Source: Tenacibaculum soleae (GTDB lineage Bacteria; Bacteroidota; Bacteroidia; Flavobacteriales; Flavobacteriaceae). From it: a stretch of DNA of 64,000 nucleotides. How positions within the stretch are numbered: the first letter of the stretch is position 1; each line of letters opens with the position of its first letter. Shown here one piece after another: positions 16,823 to 25,786 of this stretch. The position numbers and the translations under genes are program-made. Location of the stretch: NCBI RefSeq assembly GCF_001693415.1, contig NZ_MAKX01000001.1, forward strand, positions 948,047 to 1,012,046, read 5' to 3'. The notes below the pieces were generated by a model. It ran no database searches. It was not told the origin of the DNA and worked only from the letters and a program-made list of their open reading frames with translations.

Positions 16823-17626
16823 TTGAAAAAATCAGCACACATTTTATTTTTTGTAATTGGATTATTATTTATTCAAACAACATTTTCTCAAGGATATAAA
16901 ATTCCTGAAAAACCAAAAAAACAAACTAGTGTTTATGATTACGTTGGTTTACTTTCTGATACCCAAAAAGCAAGTTTAGAAAATAAATTAATTAAATATT
17001 CTGATACTACTTCTACGCAAATTGTGGTAGGAATTATCGATACAACCAACGGAGAAAGTATCGGAATTTTAACTCCCAGATGGGCACATAAATGGGGAAT
17101 TGGTCAGGCAAAGGAAGATAACGGTGTTTTTATACTTTTAGCAAAGAACGATCGAAAAATATGGATTTCTCCTGGATACGGAGTAGAACATAAATTAACA
17201 GCTGGAATTGTAGGTGAAATCACCAGAAATTATATTATTCCGCAATTTAAAAGAGGTGATTTCTACGCTGGATTAGACGCAGGTTCGAATGCTATTTTTA
17301 AAGTTTTAAATGGTGAGTATAAAGGTGAACGTAAAAAAAAGACGAAAGGTTTTGACCCAAGTTTTATCTTTTTTATAATTATTGTCATCATCTTTTTTAT
17401 CGTTATTTCCAGAGGAAACAAAGGAAATAGAGGAGGAGGAAAACGAAATTACAAGCGTTCAACATCAAGAGATATTTTAGAAACCATAATTTTAAGCAAT
17501 TCAGGTCGTGGCGGATTTGGAAGCGGTGGTGGTTTCGGTGGCTCGTCTGGAGGATTTGGCGGCGGATTCGGTGGTGGATTTGGCGGCGGCGGATTTAGCG
17601 GTGGTGGTGCCGGTGGTAGTTGGTAA
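16823..17626 (+). CDS. TPM domain membrane protein with Gly-rich C-terminus
   Basis: A 267-residue protein on a TTG start. It has a signal peptide (ILFFVIGLLFIQTTFSQG), a TPM domain at about residues 35-165 (VYDYVGLLSDTQKASLENKL, TTSTQIVVGIIDTTNG, WISPGYGVEHKLT), and a membrane helix (SFIFFIIIVIIFFIVIS). After a basic linker comes a roughly 40-residue Gly/Phe/Ser tail rich in GGGFGG, ending SGGGAGGSW, characteristic of this family. The TPM domain is placed in the periplasm. It is co-operonic with lemA and the soluble TPM gene. Confidence 0.92.
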   Translation: MKKSAHILFFVIGLLFIQTTFSQGYKIPEKPKKQTSVYDYVGLLSDTQKASLENKLIKYSDTTSTQIVVGIIDTTNGESIGILTPRWAHKWGIGQAKEDNGVFILLAKNDRKIWISPGYGVEHKLTAGIVGEITRNYIIPQFKRGDFYAGLDAGSNAIFKVLNGEYKGERKKKTKGFDPSFIFFIIIVIIFFIVISRGNKGNRGGGKRNYKRSTSRDILETIILSNSGRGGFGSGGGFGGSSGGFGGGFGGGFGGGGFSGGGAGGSW

Positions 17627-17638
17627 AATTAAATATAG

Positions 17639-18490
17639 ATGGTAAAAAAAAGTCTCATTTATCTTTCTTTATTATGCTTTGTTAGTTGTCAAAATTTTGG
17701 GCAATTAAAAGTGCTAGCCAATTTGCCAAATTCTTTACATGAAGTTTCTGGAATTGAAAAAGTAAAAAACGCTGATTTGCTTTGGATGTTGAATGATAGT
17801 GGTAATAAGCCAATTATTTATGGAGTAGATAACCAAGGTAAAATAATTAGAGAGATTATTGTAAAAGCTAAAAATAATGATTGGGAAGATATTACATCAG
17901 ATGAAGAAGGAAACTTATATATAGCCGATTTTGGAAACAATAATAATAAGCGAAAAAATTTAAGAATACTTAAAATTAAGCACCAAGATTTATTAATAAA
18001 AGATAAAGTTGAGGTTGAAAAAATTAAGTTTTCATATCCGAATCAAATTAAATTTCCGCCGAAAAAGAAAGATCGTTTTTTTGATGCCGAAAGCTTGGTG
18101 TATAAAAGCGGTTTTTTATATATTTTTACAAAGAGTAGGGTTAAAGGTAAATACGGTAAAACGATTTTGTATAAAATTCCAGCAGTAAAAGGAAGTTATG
18201 AAGCAAAACGCATTTCAACTTTCGAAAATTGCACTGATTTAAAATGTTCGATAACAGGAGCATCAATTTCTCCTAACGAAAAAAAAGTAGCTTTGTTAAA
18301 TCATCAATCTGTATTTATATTTACCAATTTTGTTGATGATGATTTTTTATCTGGTGATGTAAAAGAATTTCCTTTAGGGCATGTTTCTCAGAAAGAAAGT
18401 ATTAGTTTTATAGACGATACAACACTTTATATTGCCGATGAAAAAACAAAATCGTTAGGCGGAAAATTATACGAGTTTTCTTTAAATTAA
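17639..18490 (+). CDS. Putative lipoprotein with beta-propeller-like repeats
   Basis: A 283-residue protein with a lipoprotein-type signal (LIYLSLLCFVSCQN). It then has propeller-like strands such as LWMLNDSGNKPIIYGVDNQG, DWEDITSDEEGNLYIADFGN and FFDAESLVYKSGFLYIFTKS, which suggest an SdiA-regulated/YncE-type six- or seven-bladed fold on the cell surface or periplasm. I cannot name a specific family. It lies 12 bases after the Gly-rich TPM gene and its stop overlaps the 3' end of a convergent gene by 4 bases. Confidence 0.75.
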   Translation: MVKKSLIYLSLLCFVSCQNFGQLKVLANLPNSLHEVSGIEKVKNADLLWMLNDSGNKPIIYGVDNQGKIIREIIVKAKNNDWEDITSDEEGNLYIADFGNNNNKRKNLRILKIKHQDLLIKDKVEVEKIKFSYPNQIKFPPKKKDRFFDAESLVYKSGFLYIFTKSRVKGKYGKTILYKIPAVKGSYEAKRISTFENCTDLKCSITGASISPNEKKVALLNHQSVFIFTNFVDDDFLSGDVKEFPLGHVSQKESISFIDDTTLYIADEKTKSLGGKLYEFSLN

Positions 18491-19299
18491 TCGTAATTCG
18501 TTTTTTGATACTCATCTATCCACTCTTTCGGAAACTTGTTATACAAATCAATTAAAACGGGTTTATTTATCTCCTCAGATTGAAAATCTTTATAAAAACT
18601 CCCTAATAACCAAACTTGTGTGTTTTTTAGTTCTTTTTTATGTAAATTTAGTAATGCTTTTTTAGAAGTTTCATCAGCGTCTAATAACAAAAGAACAAGT
18701 GAAGCCGCAGTTTCAAAATTACTATCTAAATAAAAATCTAAACCATTTTTAATACGAGTTAAAAGCAGTTTGTTTGATAAAAAAGGAGTAAAACGAATTC
18801 TTTTTTTACGTAGATTCGGGTAGCATGAATAACTATTACTTAAATTTAAGAATTTAATTGATGCTATATAATCCTTATAAGAGAGAGTTGCTATTTTAGG
18901 TAAATCACTATTGTTTTTAAAGTCGAAAAGTAAAAACATTTTAGAAGCGCTAACATAGGTTTTATCCATGTCATTGTCTAATATGTTTTTTTCTACAGCA
19001 GCCAAAAATAAAGGGAAATTTAGTTTGCTAGGTACATCCCAAATACCTAATTTTATTCTATAATAATAGGCGAGGTAAATATTTTTTTGAGATATTTTTG
19101 TCATCTTCGTTTTCATTACTCTGTTAATTTCATAATGAAACGAAGGGTAAAATTGTCCCTGAAAATCATGTAAACGAGCTTCTTCTTCGCTATCAATAAA
19201 ATTTTGAATGATGCCGTTGTTATCTTTTTTTATAGCTACTGCAAAATTTAAGTTGTTGTAACGTTTTTCTTGCTGTTTTATTAAGTGTTCTTTATCCAT
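18487..19299 (-). CDS. Conserved-looking hypothetical protein
   Basis: A 270-residue soluble protein without signal peptide, membrane helix or recognisable motif. It is rich in aromatic and basic residues, with alternating helices (for example FETAASLVLLLLDADETSKK). I recognise no family. It is convergent with the propeller lipoprotein and divergent from the TPR histidine kinase, so it is probably transcribed alone. The length and clean codon use support a real gene. Confidence 0.6.
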   Translation of the reverse strand: MDKEHLIKQQEKRYNNLNFAVAIKKDNNGIIQNFIDSEEEARLHDFQGQFYPSFHYEINRVMKTKMTKISQKNIYLAYYYRIKLGIWDVPSKLNFPLFLAAVEKNILDNDMDKTYVSASKMFLLFDFKNNSDLPKIATLSYKDYIASIKFLNLSNSYSCYPNLRKKRIRFTPFLSNKLLLTRIKNGLDFYLDSNFETAASLVLLLLDADETSKKALLNLHKKELKNTQVWLLGSFYKDFQSEEINKPVLIDLYNKFPKEWIDEYQKTNYD

Positions 19300-19429
19300 T
19301 GTTAATAAGATATGTTTTCTATTTGTACTTCTGATGCTAATAAAGTGTTATTTTTTTTACTTCATAGTATGAAATTATAGCGTTTTTCTCTTACTAAGAG
19401 AATGATTTTATAAGTGCTATTGCCTATTT

Positions 19430-19437
19430 TATATTTG
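19430..19437 (+). promoter_or_regulatory. -7 box TATATTTG upstream of the TPR histidine kinase
   Basis: TATATTTG matches the Bacteroidota consensus and lies 80 bases before the kinase ATG. The surrounding TTTATATTTGAATAA (19428-19442) is repeated exactly at 23848-23862 upstream of the LRR gene. The rest of 19300-19517 shows no coding potential. Confidence 0.5.
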
Positions 19438-19517
19438 AATAAAAGTAAGTGGTATTTTTTAAAATCTGCCATTATTATGGTTATTTTAGCTGTTATAAAA
19501 AAATAGAATAACCTTTT

Positions 19518-21368
19518 ATGTATTCCACTTTTAGGCGTTTTTTACAAGTTGTTTTTGTGTTTGTTTTTTGTGTGTTTGTAATAAGATGTTCTAGGTCTAA
19601 TAGTATTAGACCAGTATTAGAAAAGCAATTGTTATCATTACAAGAATACTCTCAAAAGCAACCTGAAAAAACAATAAGAAAAATTGATAGTTTACTGTTA
19701 AATGTTACTGACTTAAATACTGCGGAAGAAGCGCTACTTTTATTTGAAAAAGGGGAAGTGTATTATTTGAATGATGAGTTTATAAAAGCAAAAAATATTC
19801 ATTTAAAAACATACACGCTATTTTCTAAATTTAACGACAACTATAATAAAGGAAGAAGTTTAATAACGTTAAGTAATACCTGTATTAAATTAAGAGAATT
19901 TGAAAAAGCACAAAAATACGCTATCGAGGCTTTGCATATTGGTGAACTTATAAATAATAATAGACTACAGGCAAAAGCAAACAATCAATTATTTCAATTA
20001 CATTTTAGACTAAAAGATTACAAAAAGGCATTAGCATATATAAATCAATCAGAAAAACTATTTTTAAATTCTGAAGACATTACATCTATTATTGCTGTAA
20101 AAGGAAACATAGCAACGATACACTTACAGTTAAAAGAATATAATAAAGCATTGCAAAAATTTTCAGAAGCTTTAAAATTAAGTGAGAAAATTAAGGATCC
20201 TAAAACTATTGTACGGGTTTTAAATAATATAGGATTTACTTATTTAGAAGCGAGGGAGTTTAAACAATCAGAAAAATTTTTAAGAGGAGCTATTACTTTA
20301 AATAAAAATATTAAAGCTATAAATGCAGCACCTTATAAAGGTTTAGGAGCTTTGTTTTTAGTAACGAATAGGTTAGATTCTGCTAAAGTAAATTATAAGA
20401 AGGCGTTAAATATTTATAAAGATAAAGGTAACATAGAAGAAGAAACAGATATTAGAGATAAATTAATTGCTGTTGCTCTTTTAGAAAAAAACTTTGAAGA
20501 AGCTTTATTTCATCAAACGATACGTGATAGTGTTAAAATTCAATTGAATAAAAGTGAGAAAGAAAAACTACTTCATTTTGCGAATGTAAATTATAAAGTA
20601 AAAGAAAAGGAGATCGCTTTAAAACATCAAAAAGAAACAAGTAAGCAAAACATGCTTTTAGGTGTAAGTGTTATTGTTTCGTTAGTATTACTACTTATTA
20701 TAGCTGTTTTTTTTAATTACAATAATAAACTAAGAGCTTTAAATAAAGCATCGAAATTAGAGCAACGTTTGTTAAGAGTACAAATGAACCCTCACTTTAT
20801 ATTTAATACTCTGGCAGCAATTCAAAACATCATTTTAGAAGGGGATTTTTTAAAATCTTCGAATTATATAGCTAAATTCTCTAAATTAATTCGTCAGAAT
20901 TTCGATTATGTCAGAAAAGAAGAAATATCATTAGAAGAAGAAATAAAAATGATTTCTAATTATATTGAAACACAACAACTACGTTTTAATAATGCATTTA
21001 AGTATACAATAGATATATCAGAGAATTGTAATATGAAAGAACTTAAAATGCCTCCAATGCTTTTGCAACCTTTTGTAGAAAATGCGATTGAGTATGGTCT
21101 TAAAGGCAAAAAAACAGACGGTGTTTTAGCTTTAAAAATTGATAAAGAAAAAGAGGGTTTATATTTTGAAATTCTGGATAATGGAGTTGGAAGAACTATA
21201 AAACAAAAAGATGTTAAAGTATCAGAAAAATTGCATGCAACAGCTGTTTTTATAGAACGATTAAAAACAAGAGGCAAAGGAGAGGAAAAGTCTTTTAAGA
21301 TTGAAGATTTATATAATGATGAAAAAAAATCAATAGGAACAAAAGTGTTTTTTAAACTTACCGTATAA
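19518..21368 (+). CDS. TPR-containing LytS-type sensor histidine kinase
   Basis: A 616-residue sensor. A signal/lipobox-like start (VFVFCVFVIRCSRS) is followed by six or more TPR-like helical repeats (about residues 40-350). After a membrane helix (MLLGVSVIVSLVLLLIIAVF) comes the His_kinase domain with phospho-acceptor His in RVQMNPHFIFNTLAAIQNII. The ATPase N-box is MLLQPFVENAIEYGLKG and the G-box is LEILDNGVGR. The extracytoplasmic TPRs probably sense a protein or peptide. The LytTR regulator starts at the next base, forming a two-component pair that may control the genes downstream. Confidence 0.92.
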   Translation: MYSTFRRFLQVVFVFVFCVFVIRCSRSNSIRPVLEKQLLSLQEYSQKQPEKTIRKIDSLLLNVTDLNTAEEALLLFEKGEVYYLNDEFIKAKNIHLKTYTLFSKFNDNYNKGRSLITLSNTCIKLREFEKAQKYAIEALHIGELINNNRLQAKANNQLFQLHFRLKDYKKALAYINQSEKLFLNSEDITSIIAVKGNIATIHLQLKEYNKALQKFSEALKLSEKIKDPKTIVRVLNNIGFTYLEAREFKQSEKFLRGAITLNKNIKAINAAPYKGLGALFLVTNRLDSAKVNYKKALNIYKDKGNIEEETDIRDKLIAVALLEKNFEEALFHQTIRDSVKIQLNKSEKEKLLHFANVNYKVKEKEIALKHQKETSKQNMLLGVSVIVSLVLLLIIAVFFNYNNKLRALNKASKLEQRLLRVQMNPHFIFNTLAAIQNIILEGDFLKSSNYIAKFSKLIRQNFDYVRKEEISLEEEIKMISNYIETQQLRFNNAFKYTIDISENCNMKELKMPPMLLQPFVENAIEYGLKGKKTDGVLALKIDKEKEGLYFEILDNGVGRTIKQKDVKVSEKLHATAVFIERLKTRGKGEEKSFKIEDLYNDEKKSIGTKVFFKLTV

Positions 21369-22124
21369 ATGATAAAGACAGTATTAATAGAAGATGAGTT
21401 TAATGCCTTAAACACGTTAACCAAACTAATTCAATATACCCAAAAAGATATTGAAGTTATAGCAACAATAGATAATGTAAATGATGCTATTGTATTCTTA
21501 AAAAACAATACACCAGATTTGGTTTTTATGGATATAGAATTAATAGGAGGTTCTGCTTTTCAAATATTAGAAGCCCTAGAAACTATTAATTTTAAAATAA
21601 TATTTACAACTGCTTTTGATGAGTTTGCTATAAAAGCTATAAAGTTTGATACTGTTGATTATTTATTAAAACCAATAGATTCAGATGAGTTAAGTAAATG
21701 CATAGAACGTTTTAGAGTTGGTTATGAAAAAGAACAACATTATTTAAAGATTGTAGACAAGGTTGTTGAATTAGATAAAAAAGAAGCGCAAAAAACACTG
21801 CTAATAAAAACAACGGATGAACAACATTTTTTGCAAGTAGATGAAATTATACGCTGTCAATCAGATGGGAGCTATACTACCTTTCACACTAAAAGAAAAA
21901 AAATAATGAGTGCAAGAAATTTAAAATATTACGAAAATATTTTAAGCGAACATACTTTTGTTAGAATACATCAATCTCATTTAATAAATATAAAATACAT
22001 AGCTTCGGTAACAACAAATACAGTTGTGTTAACAGGAGGAGAGAAGATACCATTGGCATCTAGAAAAAAGAGTTATTTAAAGCAGTTTCTAAGTCAATTT
22101 CAGCAAATACAAAACAAGAAGTAA
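21369..22124 (+). CDS. LytTR-family response regulator
   Basis: A 251-residue regulator with a receiver domain (KTVLIEDEFNAL; phospho-acceptor Asp in DLVFMDIELIG; FTTAFDEFAIKAI; VDYLLKPID) followed by a LytTR DNA-binding domain (EIIRCQSDGSYTTFHTKRKK, then FVRIHQSHLINIKYI). It partners with the TPR histidine kinase immediately upstream. LytTR regulators bind short direct repeats; no clear pair is visible by eye near the downstream genes apart from the shared promoter-like 15-mer. Confidence 0.95.
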   Translation: MIKTVLIEDEFNALNTLTKLIQYTQKDIEVIATIDNVNDAIVFLKNNTPDLVFMDIELIGGSAFQILEALETINFKIIFTTAFDEFAIKAIKFDTVDYLLKPIDSDELSKCIERFRVGYEKEQHYLKIVDKVVELDKKEAQKTLLIKTTDEQHFLQVDEIIRCQSDGSYTTFHTKRKKIMSARNLKYYENILSEHTFVRIHQSHLINIKYIASVTTNTVVLTGGEKIPLASRKKSYLKQFLSQFQQIQNKK

Positions 22125-22206
22125 CGATTATAAAACCGTTTTTTAAAAGCTATTTTTTCGATATAGTTTTGAGGTATAAATAAAAAATAACCTTAAAACA
22201 ATTAAA

Positions 22207-22617
22207 ATGGGACTTAAAGAAAAGAGATTTACAAAAACGTTTCAAGAAGAGCAATACCCAGCTTTAAAAGAGCAAATTAATGTAGCAGCTGGTTTTGATA
22301 TAACTTTAGAAACAGCGTGGGAAACTTTATTTGAAGATCGTTTTTTACATTTATATAGCGATAGCTATCCTAAAATTTACTTTCAGCCATTAATTGAAAG
22401 CTTTTCAGCTATAACGGCAGATGATATGGGTAAAGAAGCTTTGAAAGAAAGCTTAAAAAAAGTAGTAATTGTTAATAATGACAATCATCACAACCCAACA
22501 AACGCATATACTTTTTCAGAAGGAGTTTTACAAATAAACCATAGTCCGATTTTAAATGCGGATGATGTAAGTTCAAGAACTAAGGTACTTACTAGCTTAT
22601 TAGAAAATAATTTATAA
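22207..22617 (+). CDS. Stand-alone copy of a novel N-terminal module (paralogue of the LRR protein's N-terminus)
   Basis: A 136-residue soluble protein of unknown family. Its whole length aligns with residues 1-136 of the LRR protein at 23902, with about half the residues shared: MGLxEKR start, EDRFxHLY, KxYFQPLI, EGVLxIxHSPxxNAD and SRTKxxxxLLExNL are common. The same module therefore exists alone and fused to LRR and DUF6882-like domains 1.7 kb apart, pointing to tandem duplication. The segment EEGVLxIxHSPxxNAD is the best-conserved motif. It follows the LytTR regulator by 82 bases. Confidence 0.7.
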   Translation: MGLKEKRFTKTFQEEQYPALKEQINVAAGFDITLETAWETLFEDRFLHLYSDSYPKIYFQPLIESFSAITADDMGKEALKESLKKVVIVNNDNHHNPTNAYTFSEGVLQINHSPILNADDVSSRTKVLTSLLENNL

Positions 22618-22620
22618 AAA

Positions 22621-22657
22621 TAAATCCTCCTTTTTTAATTTAAAAAAGGAGGATTTA
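22621..22657. terminator. Hairpin, terminator-like
   Basis: A perfect 16-base stem: TAAATCCTCCTTTTTT pairs with AAAAAAGGAGGATTTA around a 5-base loop, 3 bases after the stop of the 22207 gene. A T-rich stretch follows it on the - strand but not on the + strand, so its efficiency as a + strand terminator is uncertain. Confidence 0.6.
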
Positions 22658-22672
22658 AAAAAAAAATAAGAT

Positions 22673-23005
22673 ATGTTAAAAGGGCTATACCTAGGAGTAT
22701 TTTTACTAGTTATCAGTACGTTTTATTCATGTGGTATAGCAACTAAAGTTGCTAAAAAAAGTTTAGTGGAGTATTTAGAGTTACATCATAAAGGAAAATA
22801 CGAAATTGTTGTGTTCAAACGTAATTTTAATACAACGAATGTAAATTTCAACCTGTTTCTAGTAGCGTTAAGATTGGTAGAAATAAAAACAGTTTCAATA
22901 GTATTTGAATGGGATCCTAAATTGAAAAAATTACATAGGCCTTATTATAAAGAAGGAAATTCTAGAGCTTATTTAACTTCAAAAAATATTAAAGAGGTTT
23001 GTTAA
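22673..23005 (+). CDS. Small putative lipoprotein
   Basis: A 110-residue protein with a lipoprotein signal (LYLGVFLLVISTFYSCGIA). The mature part of about 85 residues is basic, with KSLVEYLELHHKGKYEIVVF and RLVEIKTVSIVFEWDPKLKK. No family is recognised. It sits between the two module-sharing genes, following a hairpin, and may belong to the same functional group. Confidence 0.65.
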   Translation: MLKGLYLGVFLLVISTFYSCGIATKVAKKSLVEYLELHHKGKYEIVVFKRNFNTTNVNFNLFLVALRLVEIKTVSIVFEWDPKLKKLHRPYYKEGNSRAYLTSKNIKEVC

Positions 23006-23139
23006 TTAATCGTTTTATGGCTATTTCATTTTAACACTTTCTTCCACCTTGTTTTTTTCTAAATAAGAGCAATACCTGTCTCTTTAAAATTATAAAACTA
23101 GTCAAGTTTTATTTACGCTCAATAATTAAATAAAAAAGA

Positions 23140-23784
23140 ATGGATACATCATATATAAATAAGTTTAAGGCAAAGTCACCTGCTGCAATAATAGATCTTA
23201 TTTTTAAAGAGAAAGAAGAAGTAGCAATTACTTTAACGCTTAAAAACGGAACATATTTAGAGGGTTTTATTGTTGATGTATTAAAAGAAGAATATCAAAT
23301 AGCGGTATGTTTAAGAACTCAAAACAATGAAGTTTTCTTTTTTAATGTTCAAGAGGTTTGTTTATTAGGTATTAAATATCCGAAACAAATAGCTGTAGCA
23401 TTGTCTGACGGTAGTGTGAGCAGACCCATTAATTCTAATGAAACAATAAGTGGTTTAGAGTTAAAAAGATGGGTTAATAAACAACAAGAAATATTAAATG
23501 TACCAATTAATCTAAGTATAGATAAAGTTGCATTACAAGAGTTAAACGTTCGGTTGAATTGTAAAGATATAGTAAACTCTCTTTTACAAGCAGTAACATT
23601 GGTGTGTAATGACTCAATGGCATTAGATATATGGAAAACTATAACAAGTATAACTATTGTTCAAGCAGCAAATTTTAAAGTAAAGAAGGTAGATAATGTT
23701 TTAGAGATTTCTATTGACACTAAAAAAGCATTACCAGAAAAATTAGAAAATATTCTAGTAGAGAAAATTGAATCAGTTTTGTGA
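23140..23784 (+). CDS. Hypothetical protein with Sm-like N-terminus
   Basis: A 214-residue soluble protein. Residues 25-80 (VAITLTLKNGTYLEGFIVDV, then EEYQIAVCL) read like the five-stranded Sm/LSm barrel, with the NGxxxxGxxxxV pattern typical of Sm1. The remainder is mixed alpha/beta with LNCKDIVNSLLQAVTLVCND. I do not recognise the family; the Sm-like reading is inference from pattern only. It lies between the lipoprotein and LRR genes on the same strand. Confidence 0.65.
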   Translation: MDTSYINKFKAKSPAAIIDLIFKEKEEVAITLTLKNGTYLEGFIVDVLKEEYQIAVCLRTQNNEVFFFNVQEVCLLGIKYPKQIAVALSDGSVSRPINSNETISGLELKRWVNKQQEILNVPINLSIDKVALQELNVRLNCKDIVNSLLQAVTLVCNDSMALDIWKTITSITIVQAANFKVKKVDNVLEISIDTKKALPEKLENILVEKIESVL

Positions 23785-23849
23785 GATACGCTTATAAAAT
23801 GAATTACCGCGTATATAAAAGCAATAAAAGGGAGCTAATCATTAGACTT

Positions 23850-23857
23850 TATATTTG
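23850..23857 (+). promoter_or_regulatory. -7 box TATATTTG upstream of the LRR/DUF6882-like gene
   Basis: TATATTTG lies 45 bases before the ATG at 23902. The extended 15-mer TTTATATTTGAATAA (23848-23862) is identical to that before the TPR histidine kinase at 19428, suggesting shared regulation. Confidence 0.5.
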
Positions 23858-23901
23858 AATAAGGATTAAGAAAATTATAAGAAAACATACATAATATTAC
23901 T

Positions 23902-25740
23902 ATGGGACTAAGAGAAAAAAGAATTATTAAAGCATTTCAAAATGAGTTATACCCAAAAATTGAAGAGCAGATTTTTAAAGCAGCAAATTTTGATGTACTA
24001 ATTTCTATCGCATGGAATACTTTACAAGAAGATCGTTTTTCACATTTATACAACGATACTTTTGTTAAAGTTTACTTTCAGCCATTAATAGACGGGCTAA
24101 AAGCTATTAATATAGACGAACTAGGGGGAGAATTATTAAGAAAAGGATTAAGAAAAATTGTTATTGAAAACAGTAAAAATGAAAGTAACCCAGAGAATGC
24201 GATTAGTTTCGAAGAAGGGGTTTTAAAAATAGATCATAGCCCGGTTATTAATGCTGATGCGATAGAAAGTAGAACTAAACGCATTATTACATTATTAGAG
24301 GATAATTTAGAGCGTTTTTCAGAAGCAGATGAAAACCTAAATGACATCTCTGTTGATTTTAATAAAAATAAAAATGCTTTTTCATTTGAAGAAGTTAATG
24401 GGGCAATAACAATTACTAAGTACAATGATGGACAAACAACAATTGTAATTCCTGAACTGATTAATAATAAGAAGGTAACAAAATTAGCTCCGTATTCATT
24501 TCAAGAAATGAATTTAGAGAAAGTAGTACTTCCTAAAACATTGTTAAGTATAGGAAAGCAAGCATTAGATGGTAATAAACTTACTCATATTAATTTACCA
24601 GAAGGTTTAATTGAAGTTGGTGAAGATGCTTTTTATGGAAACGAACTACAAACGCTTACTTTACCTGATAGTCTTGTTGTAATTGGAGACGGTGCCTTTT
24701 CTAGAAATACTATTTCGACATTGACTCTTTCGGAAAGTATGATAGAAATACCAAACTACTGTTTTTCTAATAGTGGTATTACAGAAGTAAAATTACCATT
24801 AAACCTTAAAAAAATAGGAGAATCTGCTTTTACAGGGAATAACTTAGCATTTTTGAGTATTCCAGAAAGTGTAGATTCTATTGGACCACAAGCATTTTCT
24901 GAAAGTAATAGATTAGAGAAAGTATCAATGCCAATAATATTCAAAGAAAGGATTGAAAACATTTTTTTTCGATCTGAAATTAATAATATTTCATTTGAAT
25001 ATCCAGGTACAGATTTAGTTAATAAAAGGGAAGAAGAACAAATAAAAGAGGGGGCTAAAAATGAACAACCCAAAGTAAATTTATCACAATTACATAACCA
25101 GTCGGTAGCATTAACTTTTGAACGTCAAGACCATTTTCAAGAAGTTGTTGAAGATTTAGGTTGGTCTTGTGATATGTTAGAAGGAACGGTAACATATGGT
25201 GAGCATGTTTTTAGAATGCAGGTGCTAGGAACATATTCTGAAAAAGAACAATCATGGCTTTGGGCATGGGCAAATAAACAAAGCGGAATTCCAGAGCAAT
25301 TTTTAGAAGCTTCTTTAGCTTTAAAAAAAATAGGCGAAAAATATGGTATTGAAGATTTAACAATGCCAAAGATTGAAACAGAAAATGATCCAGGGCATTA
25401 TTTTTCTTTTGTAGCTAATGGTGTCGTTGTATCGAGTTGTTATGCTCCTTTAAATTTTAAAGGAATAAAAGTTTATGTATTGCTAACATCTGAGTTAGTA
25501 GACGCGAAAGAAATTACAGAACCTGCTCTTATTTGTTCACATTTTGCAAAGGTTACCACCAGAATGAAATTTAGTCATAAACATGCTTTGTTCTCTTATT
25601 TAAATCAAAAAGGGTATAAAGTAGAATTGTCTGGTAATAATATTTTGGCTACTAAAGGGAACGACCAGATTCTAGGGATTTTCGACTTGAAAAATCGCTT
25701 ATTAAAAGCATCTAATTCTAAAATAGCAACAAACGTATAG
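23902..25740 (+). CDS. Novel-module / BspA-type LRR / DUF6882-like fusion protein
   Basis: A 612-residue soluble protein in three parts. Residues 1-140 match the stand-alone protein at 22207. Residues ~160-375 are BspA-type leucine-rich repeats (LRR_5), for example ALDGNKLTHINLPEGLIEVG, EDAFYGNELQTLTLPDSLVV and AFTGNNLAFLSIPESVDSIG, usually protein-binding. Residues ~395-612 resemble DUF6882, with LGTYSEKEQSWLWAWANKQS and GIPEQFLEASLALKKIGEKY. No signal peptide is visible, unusual for an LRR_5 protein, so it is probably cytoplasmic. The M48-TerB gene follows 46 bases downstream. The DUF6882 assignment is from recollection of the W-W-AW-N pattern. Confidence 0.8.
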   Translation: MGLREKRIIKAFQNELYPKIEEQIFKAANFDVLISIAWNTLQEDRFSHLYNDTFVKVYFQPLIDGLKAINIDELGGELLRKGLRKIVIENSKNESNPENAISFEEGVLKIDHSPVINADAIESRTKRIITLLEDNLERFSEADENLNDISVDFNKNKNAFSFEEVNGAITITKYNDGQTTIVIPELINNKKVTKLAPYSFQEMNLEKVVLPKTLLSIGKQALDGNKLTHINLPEGLIEVGEDAFYGNELQTLTLPDSLVVIGDGAFSRNTISTLTLSESMIEIPNYCFSNSGITEVKLPLNLKKIGESAFTGNNLAFLSIPESVDSIGPQAFSESNRLEKVSMPIIFKERIENIFFRSEINNISFEYPGTDLVNKREEEQIKEGAKNEQPKVNLSQLHNQSVALTFERQDHFQEVVEDLGWSCDMLEGTVTYGEHVFRMQVLGTYSEKEQSWLWAWANKQSGIPEQFLEASLALKKIGEKYGIEDLTMPKIETENDPGHYFSFVANGVVVSSCYAPLNFKGIKVYVLLTSELVDAKEITEPALICSHFAKVTTRMKFSHKHALFSYLNQKGYKVELSGNNILATKGNDQILGIFDLKNRLLKASNSKIATNV

Positions 25741-25786
25741 TAAGGTTACGTGTAAATAGGTAAGTCTAATATTTTAAATAAAAAAA

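Noticed and set aside
17500..17620. Possible tandem DNA repeat or CRISPR-like array
   Set aside because: It is the Gly-rich coding tail of the TPM protein; no regular spacer and repeat pattern. No CRISPR array was found elsewhere.
20960..21424. A 154-codon - strand frame opposite the histidine kinase and regulator genes
   Set aside because: It is antisense to well-supported coding sequence and has no domain.
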